27,285 nt of DNA from assembly GCA_030639305.1 (NCBI GenBank), contig DAOWCY010000087.1, forward strand, positions 1-27,285, given 5' to 3'. Both the position numbers and the translations under genes were made by a program. The stretch comes from JAGLQA01 sp023135565. Its GTDB lineage: Bacteria; Acidobacteriota; Aminicenantia; UBA2199. The notes under the pieces are model-generated. The model searched no databases. It was not told where the DNA came from and worked only from the letters and a program-made list of their open reading frames with translations. Below are positions 7,016-15,013 of the stretch, in pieces. How positions within the stretch are numbered: position 1 is the stretch's first letter; the number at the start of each line of letters is the position of its first letter.

Positions 7016-8601
7016 TTAAGGTCTTTTTCGCCGAATACTAAAGCCTGGAAAATATAAAATTCCATGCCTTCCGATTTATAAGCGTCTGACGACAGCCCGG
7101 CTTTGCGGCTCAGTTGACTCAAAAACCGGTCTATATTCCAACCGGTTTCTGTGGCTACCTGGGGAAGAAATACTGCCTGGCGGCCCACCTTCTTGATAAT
7201 CACACCATCGGTGCCCAGGCGGATTTTTTTGTAATCCGCTATCTTTTGCAACGGGGTCATTACCGAAATATCTATATGAATCTGCTTCAATTCCTTTGCT
7301 TTAACCGGGGAAAAACGAAAATCGTTCACCCCGGACTTTACCGCGTTATCCCTGACTCCCCGGTAAAGCGGGGTAACGCCCACAATGGTGCCGATACAAC
7401 CGCGCAGGTGTCCTTTTATTTTCAAGGTGACAAAAACACCGGCTTTTTCTTTTAGTTTTTCAGTCAGCTTGTATTTTTTTTCTATATCTTCAAGAAGGCT
7501 GTTTTCTTTGACATATTTCGTCAGGCTCTCCCTGGCAATGGCAAGCAGCACTTTTTTCTCTTCTTTGCTTAGTTCCATAGTGTCTTTCCTTTTTGTTTTT
7601 TTATCGGCCTTCGAGTATCCCGTTCCTGCTGCTCTACCGGCTGGGGACGCCTCATCTGCCGGATTCCCGGCGGAGGTGATTACGATACCCGCATAACTCA
7701 CGCTTAGAGAGTAATCGTTTCCCCTATCGCCGGATTTATAGTAGTCCACCAGGACGCCTCTATATTGCCCGCCGGAAAATATCTTCATCAGCACACCCAC
7801 CGGGGTGAAACCGCACATGGTAATACCTGTTTTTTGTTTATATTTATAGTAGCTGTTAAAGTCCAATTGCAAAATAGGATTAATAATTCCCATATCGAGT
7901 TTAGTGAGGTTTTCTTTCACATTTTTTTTGAAAGGAGCGTAGCTGAAATTAGCGCCATAATGGGTTAAGTCCGTGCTGGCTATGATCAGGGTTTTGTCAT
8001 TCATGTACTTTTTTAGAATTTTCGACAGCGGTTTAAAATCCTGCTCCTGTACAAAACCGAAAAGAATGGGAACAATTTTGTATTTCCTGTTTTCCAATGC
8101 TTTTTGCAAAAAAGGCAGGTGGTTTTCTATAGAATGTTCGTACTGCATAATCCGGTTGTTTACAGTGAAGTATTTCTCTTTTGCCAACCGGGATGTGATC
8201 TCCCGGTCTACCGGGATTTTTCCCAAAGGCGTGGCGTTATAAGCGAAATCGGAAACACAAGCCCCGGTAAAACCGCCGCGGTGTGAAACACCTAACAAAA
8301 AGACCCGTTCGATTTTCCCGGTTTGATTTTCTAACTGTTTATAGACGTTGGCAGTGCACTGGCCCGAATAGGCGATACCGGCGTGGGGGCCGATCAAAGC
8401 CATGATTTTGCCGGGATTTTTTTTTATTTTCGCCTTGCTAAAGAATTGGTCGAGTGTAGAATTCAAGCTGCTTTTCGAAGCCGGGTACCAACCGCCCGTA
8501 GTCAGGTAAGCGCGGGTTTTTTCTTCCGCGCAGGAGAGGCAGGAGAAAAGGATAATCAGGACGAAGCCCAATAAAAAAATGGTTCTTTTTTTATTTGCCA
8601 T
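6991..8601 (-). CDS. AmmeMemoRadiSam system AmrB-AmrA fusion lipoprotein (MEMO1 + AMMECR1)
   Basis: 536 aa. A lipoprotein signal (hydrophobic residues 8-20, ending FSCLSC, lipidation at C21 or C24) is followed by a MEMO1-family domain (about 30-315) with GPHAGIAYSG, LLGVSHRG, EHSIENHLPFL and STDLTHYG, carrying the family's metal-site His/Glu residues. A low-complexity linker of about 30 residues leads to an AMMECR1 domain (from about 342) with LRGCIGT and FRFSPVKAKEL. These are normally separate amrB and amrA genes. An internal ATG at 7578, preceded by AAGGAAAG five bases away, could still produce free AmrA of 195 aa. The start has GAGGTG five bases upstream and the promoter at 8619-8647. The function of the system is unknown; lipoprotein export of the pair follows from the signal only. 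Confidence 0.93.
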   Translation of the reverse strand: MANKKRTIFLLGFVLIILFSCLSCAEEKTRAYLTTGGWYPASKSSLNSTLDQFFSKAKIKKNPGKIMALIGPHAGIAYSGQCTANVYKQLENQTGKIERVFLLGVSHRGGFTGACVSDFAYNATPLGKIPVDREITSRLAKEKYFTVNNRIMQYEHSIENHLPFLQKALENRKYKIVPILFGFVQEQDFKPLSKILKKYMNDKTLIIASTDLTHYGANFSYAPFKKNVKENLTKLDMGIINPILQLDFNSYYKYKQKTGITMCGFTPVGVLMKIFSGGQYRGVLVDYYKSGDRGNDYSLSVSYAGIVITSAGNPADEASPAGRAAGTGYSKADKKTKRKDTMELSKEEKKVLLAIARESLTKYVKENSLLEDIEKKYKLTEKLKEKAGVFVTLKIKGHLRGCIGTIVGVTPLYRGVRDNAVKSGVNDFRFSPVKAKELKQIHIDISVMTPLQKIADYKKIRLGTDGVIIKKVGRQAVFLPQVATETGWNIDRFLSQLSRKAGLSSDAYKSEGMEFYIFQALVFGEKDLKPRGAGSL

Positions 8602-8618
8602 TTTTGCACCTCGGTCAT

Positions 8619-8647
8619 ATACTAAACAAATCCCTTTAAAAAGTCAA
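8619..8647 (-). promoter_or_regulatory. Promoter of amrBA
   Basis: On the minus strand, TTGACT (8642-8647), 17 bases, TAGTAT (8619-8624). It faces away from the promoter at 8703-8731, so this 173-bp gap is a divergent control region. Confidence 0.65.
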
Positions 8648-8702
8648 GCCCGTGGGCGTTCGACCATCCTGCCCCTTTACTTCAAAATATTAGTAAAAAC
8701 CC

Positions 8703-8731
8703 TTGATTTTCGGATTGTTATAAGATATTAT
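8703..8731 (+). promoter_or_regulatory. Promoter of the TIR / glycerate-kinase gene
   Basis: TTGATT (8703-8708), exactly 17 bases, TATTAT (8726-8731). The predicted start near 8738 is adjacent to a 10-codon leader frame (8739-8771, MKRKITIMSE) that ends three bases before the main ATG. Confidence 0.7.
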
Positions 8732-8774
8732 ATTTACGATGAAAAGAAAGATAACAATTATGAGTGAATGAAAA

Positions 8775-11291
8775 ATGGAAAATACAAGCAATAATACGAG
8801 CATAACACCTATCCCCAGGGTTTTTATAGGATCTTCAAGCAAAGGGAAAAAAATTGCTCAAGTTGTTAAGGAATTAATAGAAATTAAAGATAAGGATAAT
8901 AATAAAAAGATAGACGCAGTCGTTTGGGATAAGATGTTTAAAATTGGGCAAACGTATATCGAACGTTTATCAAAGGCGCTGGATGAGTTTGATTTTGCCG
9001 TTCTTGTCATCACGGGTGAAGATCTTGTCGTGGGAGATAAAACACAACACGGCGAAAAAAAAGTAGACAAAACAAAACTATTTAGGGCAAGAGATAACGT
9101 TTTATTTGAACTTGGCCTTTTTATGGGCCGTTTAGGGCGTCACAGGGCTATCATGCTTTATAACGAGAAAAAAAAAGCCCAACTTCCTTCCGACCTTGGT
9201 GGAATTCATACAGCAACATTCTCAATGTCTAAAAAAGAAGAGCAGGATGATAAAACTCGGCGAAAGGTATTGAAACCCCCTTGCAAAGAAATTCGAGAAT
9301 ATATTTTAGATCCTTATGAGGAAGAAATTAAAGTTTTTGAGGTTTGGAAGGATTCCTGCCGTCAACTTTACGAAGCTCTTGAAAAAGCGCCGGAACATGC
9401 CACAATCCGGATAATCCAAACATGGTTCCCGGATATTGAAGATTTCATTATTCACCTAGTAAAACTACTCACAGCAAAAAATGGTAAGCAGTTCAGACTC
9501 GAAATTTTACTTATGAACAATAAAAAATACAGTAATGAGGAACAGACGGAATGCCTCGATATCCTGGATGCACGGGTGTCGCATAGAATAGAGAATCGAG
9601 AGCGGGCCATTGGAGAAATTGATGAATCGATCAAACAGCTAATAAAACTCAAAGAATTAGTCGATGAAAATTGGGAAATTAATAAGGTAGGTAAAACACT
9701 TGATCTTATAATTCGCAAATATCATTTTCTTCCCTTTGGCCCTTTTTATCAAATCGGTGATGAAGTTATGTTTGTCGGTTTTTATCTAAACTACTGCTCA
9801 TCGATACATGCCCCGATGATAAAAATTCGGAGAATCGCACGGGAGGCATGGAATAGATTTAAAGAGCATTTCGATATTGGTTGGGAAAAGTCCTATGAAG
9901 TTTATTCTTCCGATAAAAAAAACAAAAAAATAGTGATCATAAATAATAAAAATGAATTGTCTTCTCCAACCCTAAGAGTCAAAGCTCTGAATATCGTCGA
10001 AGCGGGAATCTTCCGGGTTCTCCCTTCTACCGTCATGAAGCATACTATTAAGATCGACCATGCAAAAAAAATTCTTACTATCAAAGATAAAAACAAAGAT
10101 TTCCATTACGATTTTTCCAAAGGTAGAATATTTGTGATCGGGGGTGGAAAAGCATCGGGACTCATGGCGCAAACTCTGGAAGAAATCATTGGGGCCTGGA
10201 ATATCACTGGCGGAGTTGTGAATTGTAACAGCAAAAATTACCAAACCGGGAAGATTCAAATCGTTGAAGCTTCTCATCCTATTCCTGACCAAAGAGGCGT
10301 ATCCGGGGTCGAACAAATGTTGGTCCTGAAAGATCGATATTCGATAAATAAAAACGACCTGGTAATCTGTCTCATTTCCGGCGGCGGTTCAGCCCTGATG
10401 CCTTCTCCCGTGGATGAAATAACCCTAAAAGACAAGCAGGAAATGACAAAATTGCTCATCAAAAGAGGCCCGGCAATACAGGAAATAAATGCGGTAAGAA
10501 AACATCTATCCAAAACAAAAGGGGGACAACTCGGCAAATTTTTTTCGCCGGCACAGGTTATTACATTAATCATTTCCGATGTGATCGGGAATGATTTAGA
10601 CGCCATTGCCTCAGGACCAACTGTTCCTGATTCATCCACCTTCTCAGATGCCTATAATGTGTTAGAGAAATATAAACTATTAAATGAAACGCCGAAAAGT
10701 ATCGTGGATTTTATAGAAAAAGGCTGTGCGGGAGAAATAGAAGAAACCCCGAAAAAACTGGATAACTGCCGAAACATTATCATCGGCGATAATCGGTTGG
10801 CTTTGGAAGCCATGGCCTCGGAAGCGAAAAAATTAGGTTTTAAACCACACATAGTCACCGCAGAGCAAAAAGGAGACCCTACCGCTATGGCAAAGCTCAG
10901 GGCAGATGAAATATTAAACTCTAAATATACAAATTATAATGTAATTCTTATTGGCGGTGAGACAACTCCAAAATTGCCCCCTAAGCATGGCAAAGGAGGA
11001 AGAAATCAGCACTATGCGGCTGTTTCGATGGTGGCCTTGCAAGATTATCCCGGTGAATGGGCGATGACCTCCGTAGGGACAGACGGTTCGGATTTTATAA
11101 AAAATATTGCCGGTGCAATCGTCGATGCAAATACCTTAAAAACAGCAAAATCAAAAAAAATAAAAATTCAACCTTATCTCGATAGATATGACAGCAGCAC
11201 ATTGTTGGAAAGAATCGGTAATTCACTTATCGAAACAGGCAATACGGGAACTAATGTATGCGATGTTATGGTTTATATTTTGAAGCAATAG
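8775..11291 (+). CDS. TIR (Cap12/Pycsar type) / PLD-like / MOFRL glycerate 2-kinase fusion; putative single-gene defence protein
   Basis: 838 aa, three parts. Residues about 14-150: a TIR domain of the CAP12/Pycsar-effector type (PF10137), with PRVFIGSSSKGKKIA, AVVWDKMFKIGQTYIERL and DNVLFELGLFMGRLGRHR; E112 is the expected catalytic glutamate. Such domains bind cyclic nucleotides and/or cleave NAD. Residues about 195-380: unassigned, with IRIIQTWFPDI, LEILLMNN and FLPFGPFYQIGDEVMFVGFY, resembling inactive PLD-like sensor domains. Residues about 395-838: complete DUF4147/MOFRL glycerate 2-kinase with GGGKAS (K459), SHPIPD, ISGGGSALM, AVRKHLSKTKGGQL, SGPTVPDSS, GGETT, GGRNQ (R743), GTDGSD and TGNTGTNVCD. 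Monocistronic, own promoter, weak ribosome binding site, convergent with 11305. Visibly A+T-rich against its neighbours, hinting at transfer. No cyclase partner nearby. The domains are confident; the immune role is inference. Confidence 0.9.
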   Translation: MENTSNNTSITPIPRVFIGSSSKGKKIAQVVKELIEIKDKDNNKKIDAVVWDKMFKIGQTYIERLSKALDEFDFAVLVITGEDLVVGDKTQHGEKKVDKTKLFRARDNVLFELGLFMGRLGRHRAIMLYNEKKKAQLPSDLGGIHTATFSMSKKEEQDDKTRRKVLKPPCKEIREYILDPYEEEIKVFEVWKDSCRQLYEALEKAPEHATIRIIQTWFPDIEDFIIHLVKLLTAKNGKQFRLEILLMNNKKYSNEEQTECLDILDARVSHRIENRERAIGEIDESIKQLIKLKELVDENWEINKVGKTLDLIIRKYHFLPFGPFYQIGDEVMFVGFYLNYCSSIHAPMIKIRRIAREAWNRFKEHFDIGWEKSYEVYSSDKKNKKIVIINNKNELSSPTLRVKALNIVEAGIFRVLPSTVMKHTIKIDHAKKILTIKDKNKDFHYDFSKGRIFVIGGGKASGLMAQTLEEIIGAWNITGGVVNCNSKNYQTGKIQIVEASHPIPDQRGVSGVEQMLVLKDRYSINKNDLVICLISGGGSALMPSPVDEITLKDKQEMTKLLIKRGPAIQEINAVRKHLSKTKGGQLGKFFSPAQVITLIISDVIGNDLDAIASGPTVPDSSTFSDAYNVLEKYKLLNETPKSIVDFIEKGCAGEIEETPKKLDNCRNIIIGDNRLALEAMASEAKKLGFKPHIVTAEQKGDPTAMAKLRADEILNSKYTNYNVILIGGETTPKLPPKHGKGGRNQHYAAVSMVALQDYPGEWAMTSVGTDGSDFIKNIAGAIVDANTLKTAKSKKIKIQPYLDRYDSSTLLERIGNSLIETGNTGTNVCDVMVYILKQ

Positions 11292-11304
11292 GGTTATTTT
11301 CCGG

Positions 11305-12705
11305 CTAATTATTCCTATCTATAAACTGAAACTTCAAAAAAGTACGCCACAATATTTCAAAATCCAACCGGAAACTCCAATTCCTGATGTAATATATATC
11401 ATACTCGATACGTTTATCCAACGGCGTATTTCCCCGCAGCCCGTGTACCTGGGCCCAGCCGGTCATGCCGGTCTTTACGGAATGACGCAGCATGTACCTG
11501 GGTATGTGATCTTTGAATTTATCCACCAATTCGGGCCGTTCTGGCCGGGGACCAACCAAACTCATATCGCCTTTTATTACATTTATCAATTGGGGCAGTT
11601 CATCTATCGAAAATTTGCGCAGCACTCCGCCTATGGAAGTCACCCGCTTATCACCGCGAGGCGACCAAATCGCCCCGGTTTTCTTCTCCGCATCCACAAC
11701 CATAGTCCTGAATTTTATCATTTTAAAGATTTTACCGTCGATGCCTACCCTGGTCTGCTTATAAAATACCGGCCCCCTTGAAGTAACCTTAATCAAAATC
11801 GCTAACAACAAAAATACCGGCGAAATCAATATGAAACCCACTAAACTGGATACAAAATCAAAAACCCTCTTAAAAAGCAATTGCCATCCACGCAGCGGTA
11901 TGTCTCCCAGGTTGATAATCGGGATACCTTCGATATGCTCCATACCGGCTTTTAAAGAAAACATCTGGAGGAAATCCGGCACCATCCTGACTTCGATCAT
12001 CAGGTTATTGGCCGTTTCTATCAACGACATAATGGCTTTGTACTCTTTGGACGATAGAGCAATCACTAAGTCGGTAATACCTTCCCTTTTAACGACTTTT
12101 TCTAAATCTTTGAAATTGCCCAATACTTCCACCCGGTCATTTTTTTTATCGGCTAAAAAACCGGCCACACGAATGCCGAAATGATCATACTTTTTTAGGT
12201 TTCCGGCTGTAGTTTTTGCTAACTCCCCGGTGCCGGCGATCAATACTTTCGAGACGCCGTTCCTTTTTAAGAAGACTCCCCTGAATACTTTGAAAATAAT
12301 CATGCGCAGGCTAAAAATTGCAGTAATGGCTATTGGCGTATAGAGCATTAAAAAAACATGGGAAATTTCAAAGTCCACATGCCCGTAGCGGCTCAAATAA
12401 CTGAAAATAAAAATAATAAGAAAAGCAGATACGATGGTATTTAAAACCACTAAAAAAAGGTCATCTAAACGGTTGCGCCGCAACCTGATTTTATAGTAAC
12501 CCTGGTAAGAAAAATGAACGATATGTACTAACAGCAGGAAAGGTATAATGATTAAATATTTGCCGAAACCGGGAACTCCTTTGGGTACGGGAATCAAACC
12601 GGAATCGAACCTTAACCAGAAAGTCAAATGGAAACTGAGTATTATCGCCGCTATATCGCTGATGGAATAAAAATATACCAGTTGTTTTCTTCGTTTTTTA
12701 ATCAT
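11305..12705 (-). CDS. Polyprenyl-phosphate sugar-1-phosphate transferase (initiating enzyme of exopolysaccharide synthesis)
   Basis: 466 aa. Four or five membrane segments in the first 135 residues, a Rossmann-like CoA-binding-type region (VSKVLIAGTGELAKTTAGNL, about 150-250), then the bacterial sugar transferase domain: RVFDFVSSLVGFILISPVFL, KMIKFRTMVVDAEK, FSIDELPQLINVIKGDMSLV and GPRPERPE. This is the WcaJ/undecaprenyl-phosphate glucose phosphotransferase architecture. It moves a hexose-1-phosphate onto the lipid carrier at the inner membrane face. The exact sugar cannot be read. Its ATG overlaps the stop of the upstream glycosyltransferase gene (ATGA, 12702-12705), so the two are translationally coupled. 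It converges on the TIR fusion gene with a 13-base gap. Confidence 0.93.
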   Translation of the reverse strand: MIKKRRKQLVYFYSISDIAAIILSFHLTFWLRFDSGLIPVPKGVPGFGKYLIIIPFLLLVHIVHFSYQGYYKIRLRRNRLDDLFLVVLNTIVSAFLIIFIFSYLSRYGHVDFEISHVFLMLYTPIAITAIFSLRMIIFKVFRGVFLKRNGVSKVLIAGTGELAKTTAGNLKKYDHFGIRVAGFLADKKNDRVEVLGNFKDLEKVVKREGITDLVIALSSKEYKAIMSLIETANNLMIEVRMVPDFLQMFSLKAGMEHIEGIPIINLGDIPLRGWQLLFKRVFDFVSSLVGFILISPVFLLLAILIKVTSRGPVFYKQTRVGIDGKIFKMIKFRTMVVDAEKKTGAIWSPRGDKRVTSIGGVLRKFSIDELPQLINVIKGDMSLVGPRPERPELVDKFKDHIPRYMLRHSVKTGMTGWAQVHGLRGNTPLDKRIEYDIYYIRNWSFRLDFEILWRTFLKFQFIDRNN

Positions 12706-13784
12706 AGTTTTTGGGCCAGCATTTCGTTAAACTTTTTCTTGAAATTTTCTTTAGAGAATTGTAAACTATTTTCCCTGAGAAAGGAAGTCTTGAAGCCGGT
12801 TTTTTTTATTTTATCAATTGCGGCAATGAGGTCGGATTCCGTGCGCTGTTCAAATAAAACGCCGCAGCCCTTTTTAACGATATCCAGGACGCCTCCTTTT
12901 TTAAAGGCCACCACCGGGGTGCCGCAGGCCAAAGACTCCACGAATACGATGCCGAAATCCTCTATGCCGCCGTAAACGAAAGCAGTGGCATCACGGTATA
13001 ATTGCCGCAGTTCTTCGGCGCAGATGTCTTTCTTAAATTCGATATTGGCGGCGGCTATTTTTTTGAGTTTCTTTTCTTCCGGGCCTTTTCCTACCACTAT
13101 CAACCGGTCGCCCGTGCGGTTAAAAGTTTTAACCAGCAGTTCGGTGCCTTTGTAGGGCACTAAGGCCGAGACCGTTAAAAAATAAGTCCGCTGGGGATCT
13201 TCTCCAGGGCAATAAAAACCGGTATCCACCGGGGGATGAATTACTCCGGCGTCGCGGCGGTAATATTTTTCGATCCTCTGTTTTATAAAGTTGGAATTGC
13301 CTATGAAATAATCCACCCTGGCGGAACTGGTGACGTCCCAGGTTCTCAATTTGGAGGCCGTTCTTTTAATAAAGGCTTTTTTTAAACCTTTTACATGACC
13401 GAAATAGGAGTAATATTGATCCCAGATATAGCGCATGGGGGAGTTCACATAACTGATATGAAAAGAACCGGGGAAAGGGATTATGCCTTTTGCCGCACAG
13501 TGCGAAATACTGATAATCAGGTCGTATTCTTCTAAGTTAAAAGACTCGATAGCCGTGGGAAAAAAAGGTAGAAAATTCCGGTAACGTTTCCGGATGAATT
13601 TGTATTTGTTTAATGGTGAGGCGATTATTTTATGGGACTTGATCTTCTCAGAAATCTTCTCCTCTTCCAAAAATAGGGTAAAAATATCGGCTTCGGGAAG
13701 AATGTCCAGGATCTCTTCCAGGACTTTTTCGCCGCCGCGCATACCGTTTAACCAATCGTGGATGATAGCTGCTTTTTTTTTCAT
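12702..13784 (-). CDS. Glycosyltransferase family 4
   Basis: 360 aa. AAIIHDWLNGMRGGEKVLEEI at the N-terminus is the opening of a GT-B glycosyltransferase subgroup related to WbaZ. The C-terminal half has FLTVSALVPYKGTELLVKTF and DRLIVVGKGPEEKKLKKIA, then the nucleotide-sugar-binding stretch DATAFVYGGIEDFGIVFVES and CGTPVVAFKKGG, with the ExFGxxxxE pattern in EDFGIVFVE. It probably adds a sugar to the lipid-linked intermediate started by the coupled downstream transferase. Donor and acceptor are unknown. The Shine-Dalgarno region before the ATG is weak and A-rich. A two-gene operon this short suggests the rest of the polysaccharide locus lies elsewhere. Confidence 0.92.
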   Translation of the reverse strand: MKKKAAIIHDWLNGMRGGEKVLEEILDILPEADIFTLFLEEEKISEKIKSHKIIASPLNKYKFIRKRYRNFLPFFPTAIESFNLEEYDLIISISHCAAKGIIPFPGSFHISYVNSPMRYIWDQYYSYFGHVKGLKKAFIKRTASKLRTWDVTSSARVDYFIGNSNFIKQRIEKYYRRDAGVIHPPVDTGFYCPGEDPQRTYFLTVSALVPYKGTELLVKTFNRTGDRLIVVGKGPEEKKLKKIAAANIEFKKDICAEELRQLYRDATAFVYGGIEDFGIVFVESLACGTPVVAFKKGGVLDIVKKGCGVLFEQRTESDLIAAIDKIKKTGFKTSFLRENSLQFSKENFKKKFNEMLAQKL

Positions 13785-13931
13785 TTTTTTTCTTAGGGCT
13801 AATTTTACTATTACCGGGACAAGAAATCAATCCGATTCAGCATTTATCAAGCTAAAAAATTTCAGTAATCAGGGTAAACTGCGCGTATGCAGCCTGTTTT
13901 GCTGCTGTTCGGAAAAAAATTCAGAAAAAAG

Positions 13932-13960
13932 TTGACAAATGGAAGGTTCTATATTACAAT
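13932..13960 (+). promoter_or_regulatory. Promoter of lexA
   Basis: Consensus TTGACA (13932-13937), 17 bases, TACAAT (13955-13960). It is followed by a GAAC-N7-GAAC direct repeat (13967-13981) overlapping the predicted transcription start and the GGAGGA ribosome binding site (13971-13976). Confidence 0.75.
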
Positions 13961-13966
13961 AAAAGC

Positions 13967-13981
13967 GAACGGAGGACGAAC
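13967..13981 (+). promoter_or_regulatory. Candidate LexA operator (GAAC-N7-GAAC)
   Basis: Direct repeat GAAC, seven bases, GAAC, in the lexA leader. The same layout (GTTC-N7-GTTC / GAAC-N7-GAAC) is the known LexA box of alphaproteobacteria. Its placement fits autoregulation, but a single four-base pair of half sites can arise by chance. Confidence 0.35.
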
Positions 13982-13983
13982 AT

Positions 13984-14559
13984 ATGATTACAGAAAAACA
14001 AAAAGTCTTCCTCGATGTTCTGAGGAATTTAGTTGGAACGAATGGTTACTTCCCTACTCTACGGGGAATTAACCAAAAGTTGAGACTTTCGTCATTGGCT
14101 GCTGTGCAGTCGCTTCTTTTTCGGTTCTATGAGACCGGGTACCTGAGAAAAGCTGGCGATTATTGGGAAATAGAACCGCGAGCGTTCACTATTCCTTTAG
14201 TGGGATATGTACCCGCGGGGAATCCCCATGAAATTTTCGAGCATTTAGGCGAAGAAGTTGAACTACCGGGCTGGATGGTTGACCGGGAAGGCGAAATTCT
14301 CGGTTTTAGGGTGCAGGGAAACAGCATGATAGATGCCTATATTCAGGAAGGTGATACGGTTGTCGTTAAAAAAGGACCGCAGGCCGATCCCGGCGATATG
14401 GTAGTAGCCATGCTGGAAGACGAAACCATTACCCTGAAACGTTTAAAGCAGGATAAGGGGAAAAATTGGCTGATGCCTGAAAATCCCGAATACCCGCCTA
14501 TTTTCGATCCTTTCAAAGTGATCGGCAAAGTGGTCGGGCTGCTGCGCAAGTACAGGTAG
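13984..14559 (+). CDS. lexA: LexA repressor
   Basis: 191 aa. An N-terminal winged-helix region (residues 1-60) is followed by the S24 protease-like domain. Cleavage site VPAGNP (A78-G79), nucleophile serine S114 in VQGNSMIDA, general base lysine K152 in ITLKRL. All three are present, so RecA-stimulated self-cleavage should be intact. LexA represses DNA-damage-response genes. The recognition helix region (RGINQKLRLSSLAAVQSLL) differs from the E. coli type, so a different operator is expected. Strong promoter, GGAGGA seven bases before the ATG. No damage-response partner such as an error-prone polymerase is adjacent. Whether the ATPase pair 450 bases downstream is under its control cannot be told; no similar operator was found there. 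Confidence 0.95.
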   Translation: MITEKQKVFLDVLRNLVGTNGYFPTLRGINQKLRLSSLAAVQSLLFRFYETGYLRKAGDYWEIEPRAFTIPLVGYVPAGNPHEIFEHLGEEVELPGWMVDREGEILGFRVQGNSMIDAYIQEGDTVVVKKGPQADPGDMVVAMLEDETITLKRLKQDKGKNWLMPENPEYPPIFDPFKVIGKVVGLLRKYR

Positions 14560-14581
14560 AGTAAAAAAACTAAGGCTGCAT

Positions 14582-14677
14582 CGAGAGAACTCACTGCGCC
14601 ATTTTGTCCCATTAACATTCCCGGAACTCTTTTTTTTTCGGTTTCGGACAGGCCATTTGACAGTGCAGTTCTCTCGA
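14582..14677. repeat. Long imperfect inverted repeat after lexA
   Basis: TCGAGAGAACTCACTG near 14582 is inverted as CAGTGCAGTTCTCTCGA near 14661-14677. The word ATCGAGAGAACTCA also occurs near 154 in the window. It may fold as a large hairpin downstream of lexA. Confidence 0.5.
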
Positions 14678-14694
14678 GCGCCTGAGTTTTTTTA

Positions 14695-14752
14695 CAGCAT
14701 TCAGCATTCAGCCTTCAGCTTTCAGCTATTGGCCTTCAGCACTCAGCTATCA
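14695..14752. repeat. TTCAGC heptamer-type tandem repeat
   Basis: Repeated six- to seven-base words (CATTCAG, CCTTCAG, CTTTCAG, CACTCAG). The remainder of the 454-bp gap between lexA and the ATPase gene (14753-14954) holds no gene, RNA or clear hairpin that I can support. Confidence 0.65.
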
Positions 14753-14954
14753 CAAAAAAAAATTCCGTCTGACTTTCTCAAGATCGGCACGAGACCGTTT
14801 TCATCAGGTTACCGACCAGGGCATCTTCCCACAGCAATCTTTTGGTTCCGGGCCTGCCGTTATTCGAAAGTGACTGCATCAGGATGTATTTCCAGGCCGG
14901 CACATCCGGCATTTCCCATTAATTTTGCCTCATTGGACAGATGCAAGATTTTTA

Positions 14955-14984
14955 TTGAAAACTCCGCTGTATTCATGTTATAAT
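14955..14984 (+). promoter_or_regulatory. Promoter of the ATPase/TOPRIM-like operon
   Basis: TTGAAA (14955-14960), 18 bases, TATAAT (14979-14984), 30 bases before the ATG at 15014. Confidence 0.7.
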
Positions 14985-15013
14985 AATTTTTCAAGTAATT
15001 ATGGATAATAAAT

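Noticed and set aside
8775..9300. Treating the TIR domain as part of a CBASS or Pycsar operon
   Set aside because: No nucleotidyl cyclase, ubiquitin-like or other accessory gene lies next to it; the gene is alone on its strand.
14657..14983. 108-codon frame between lexA and the ATPase gene
   Set aside because: Its first third is the TTCAGC tandem repeat, and the rest matches no family I recognise.
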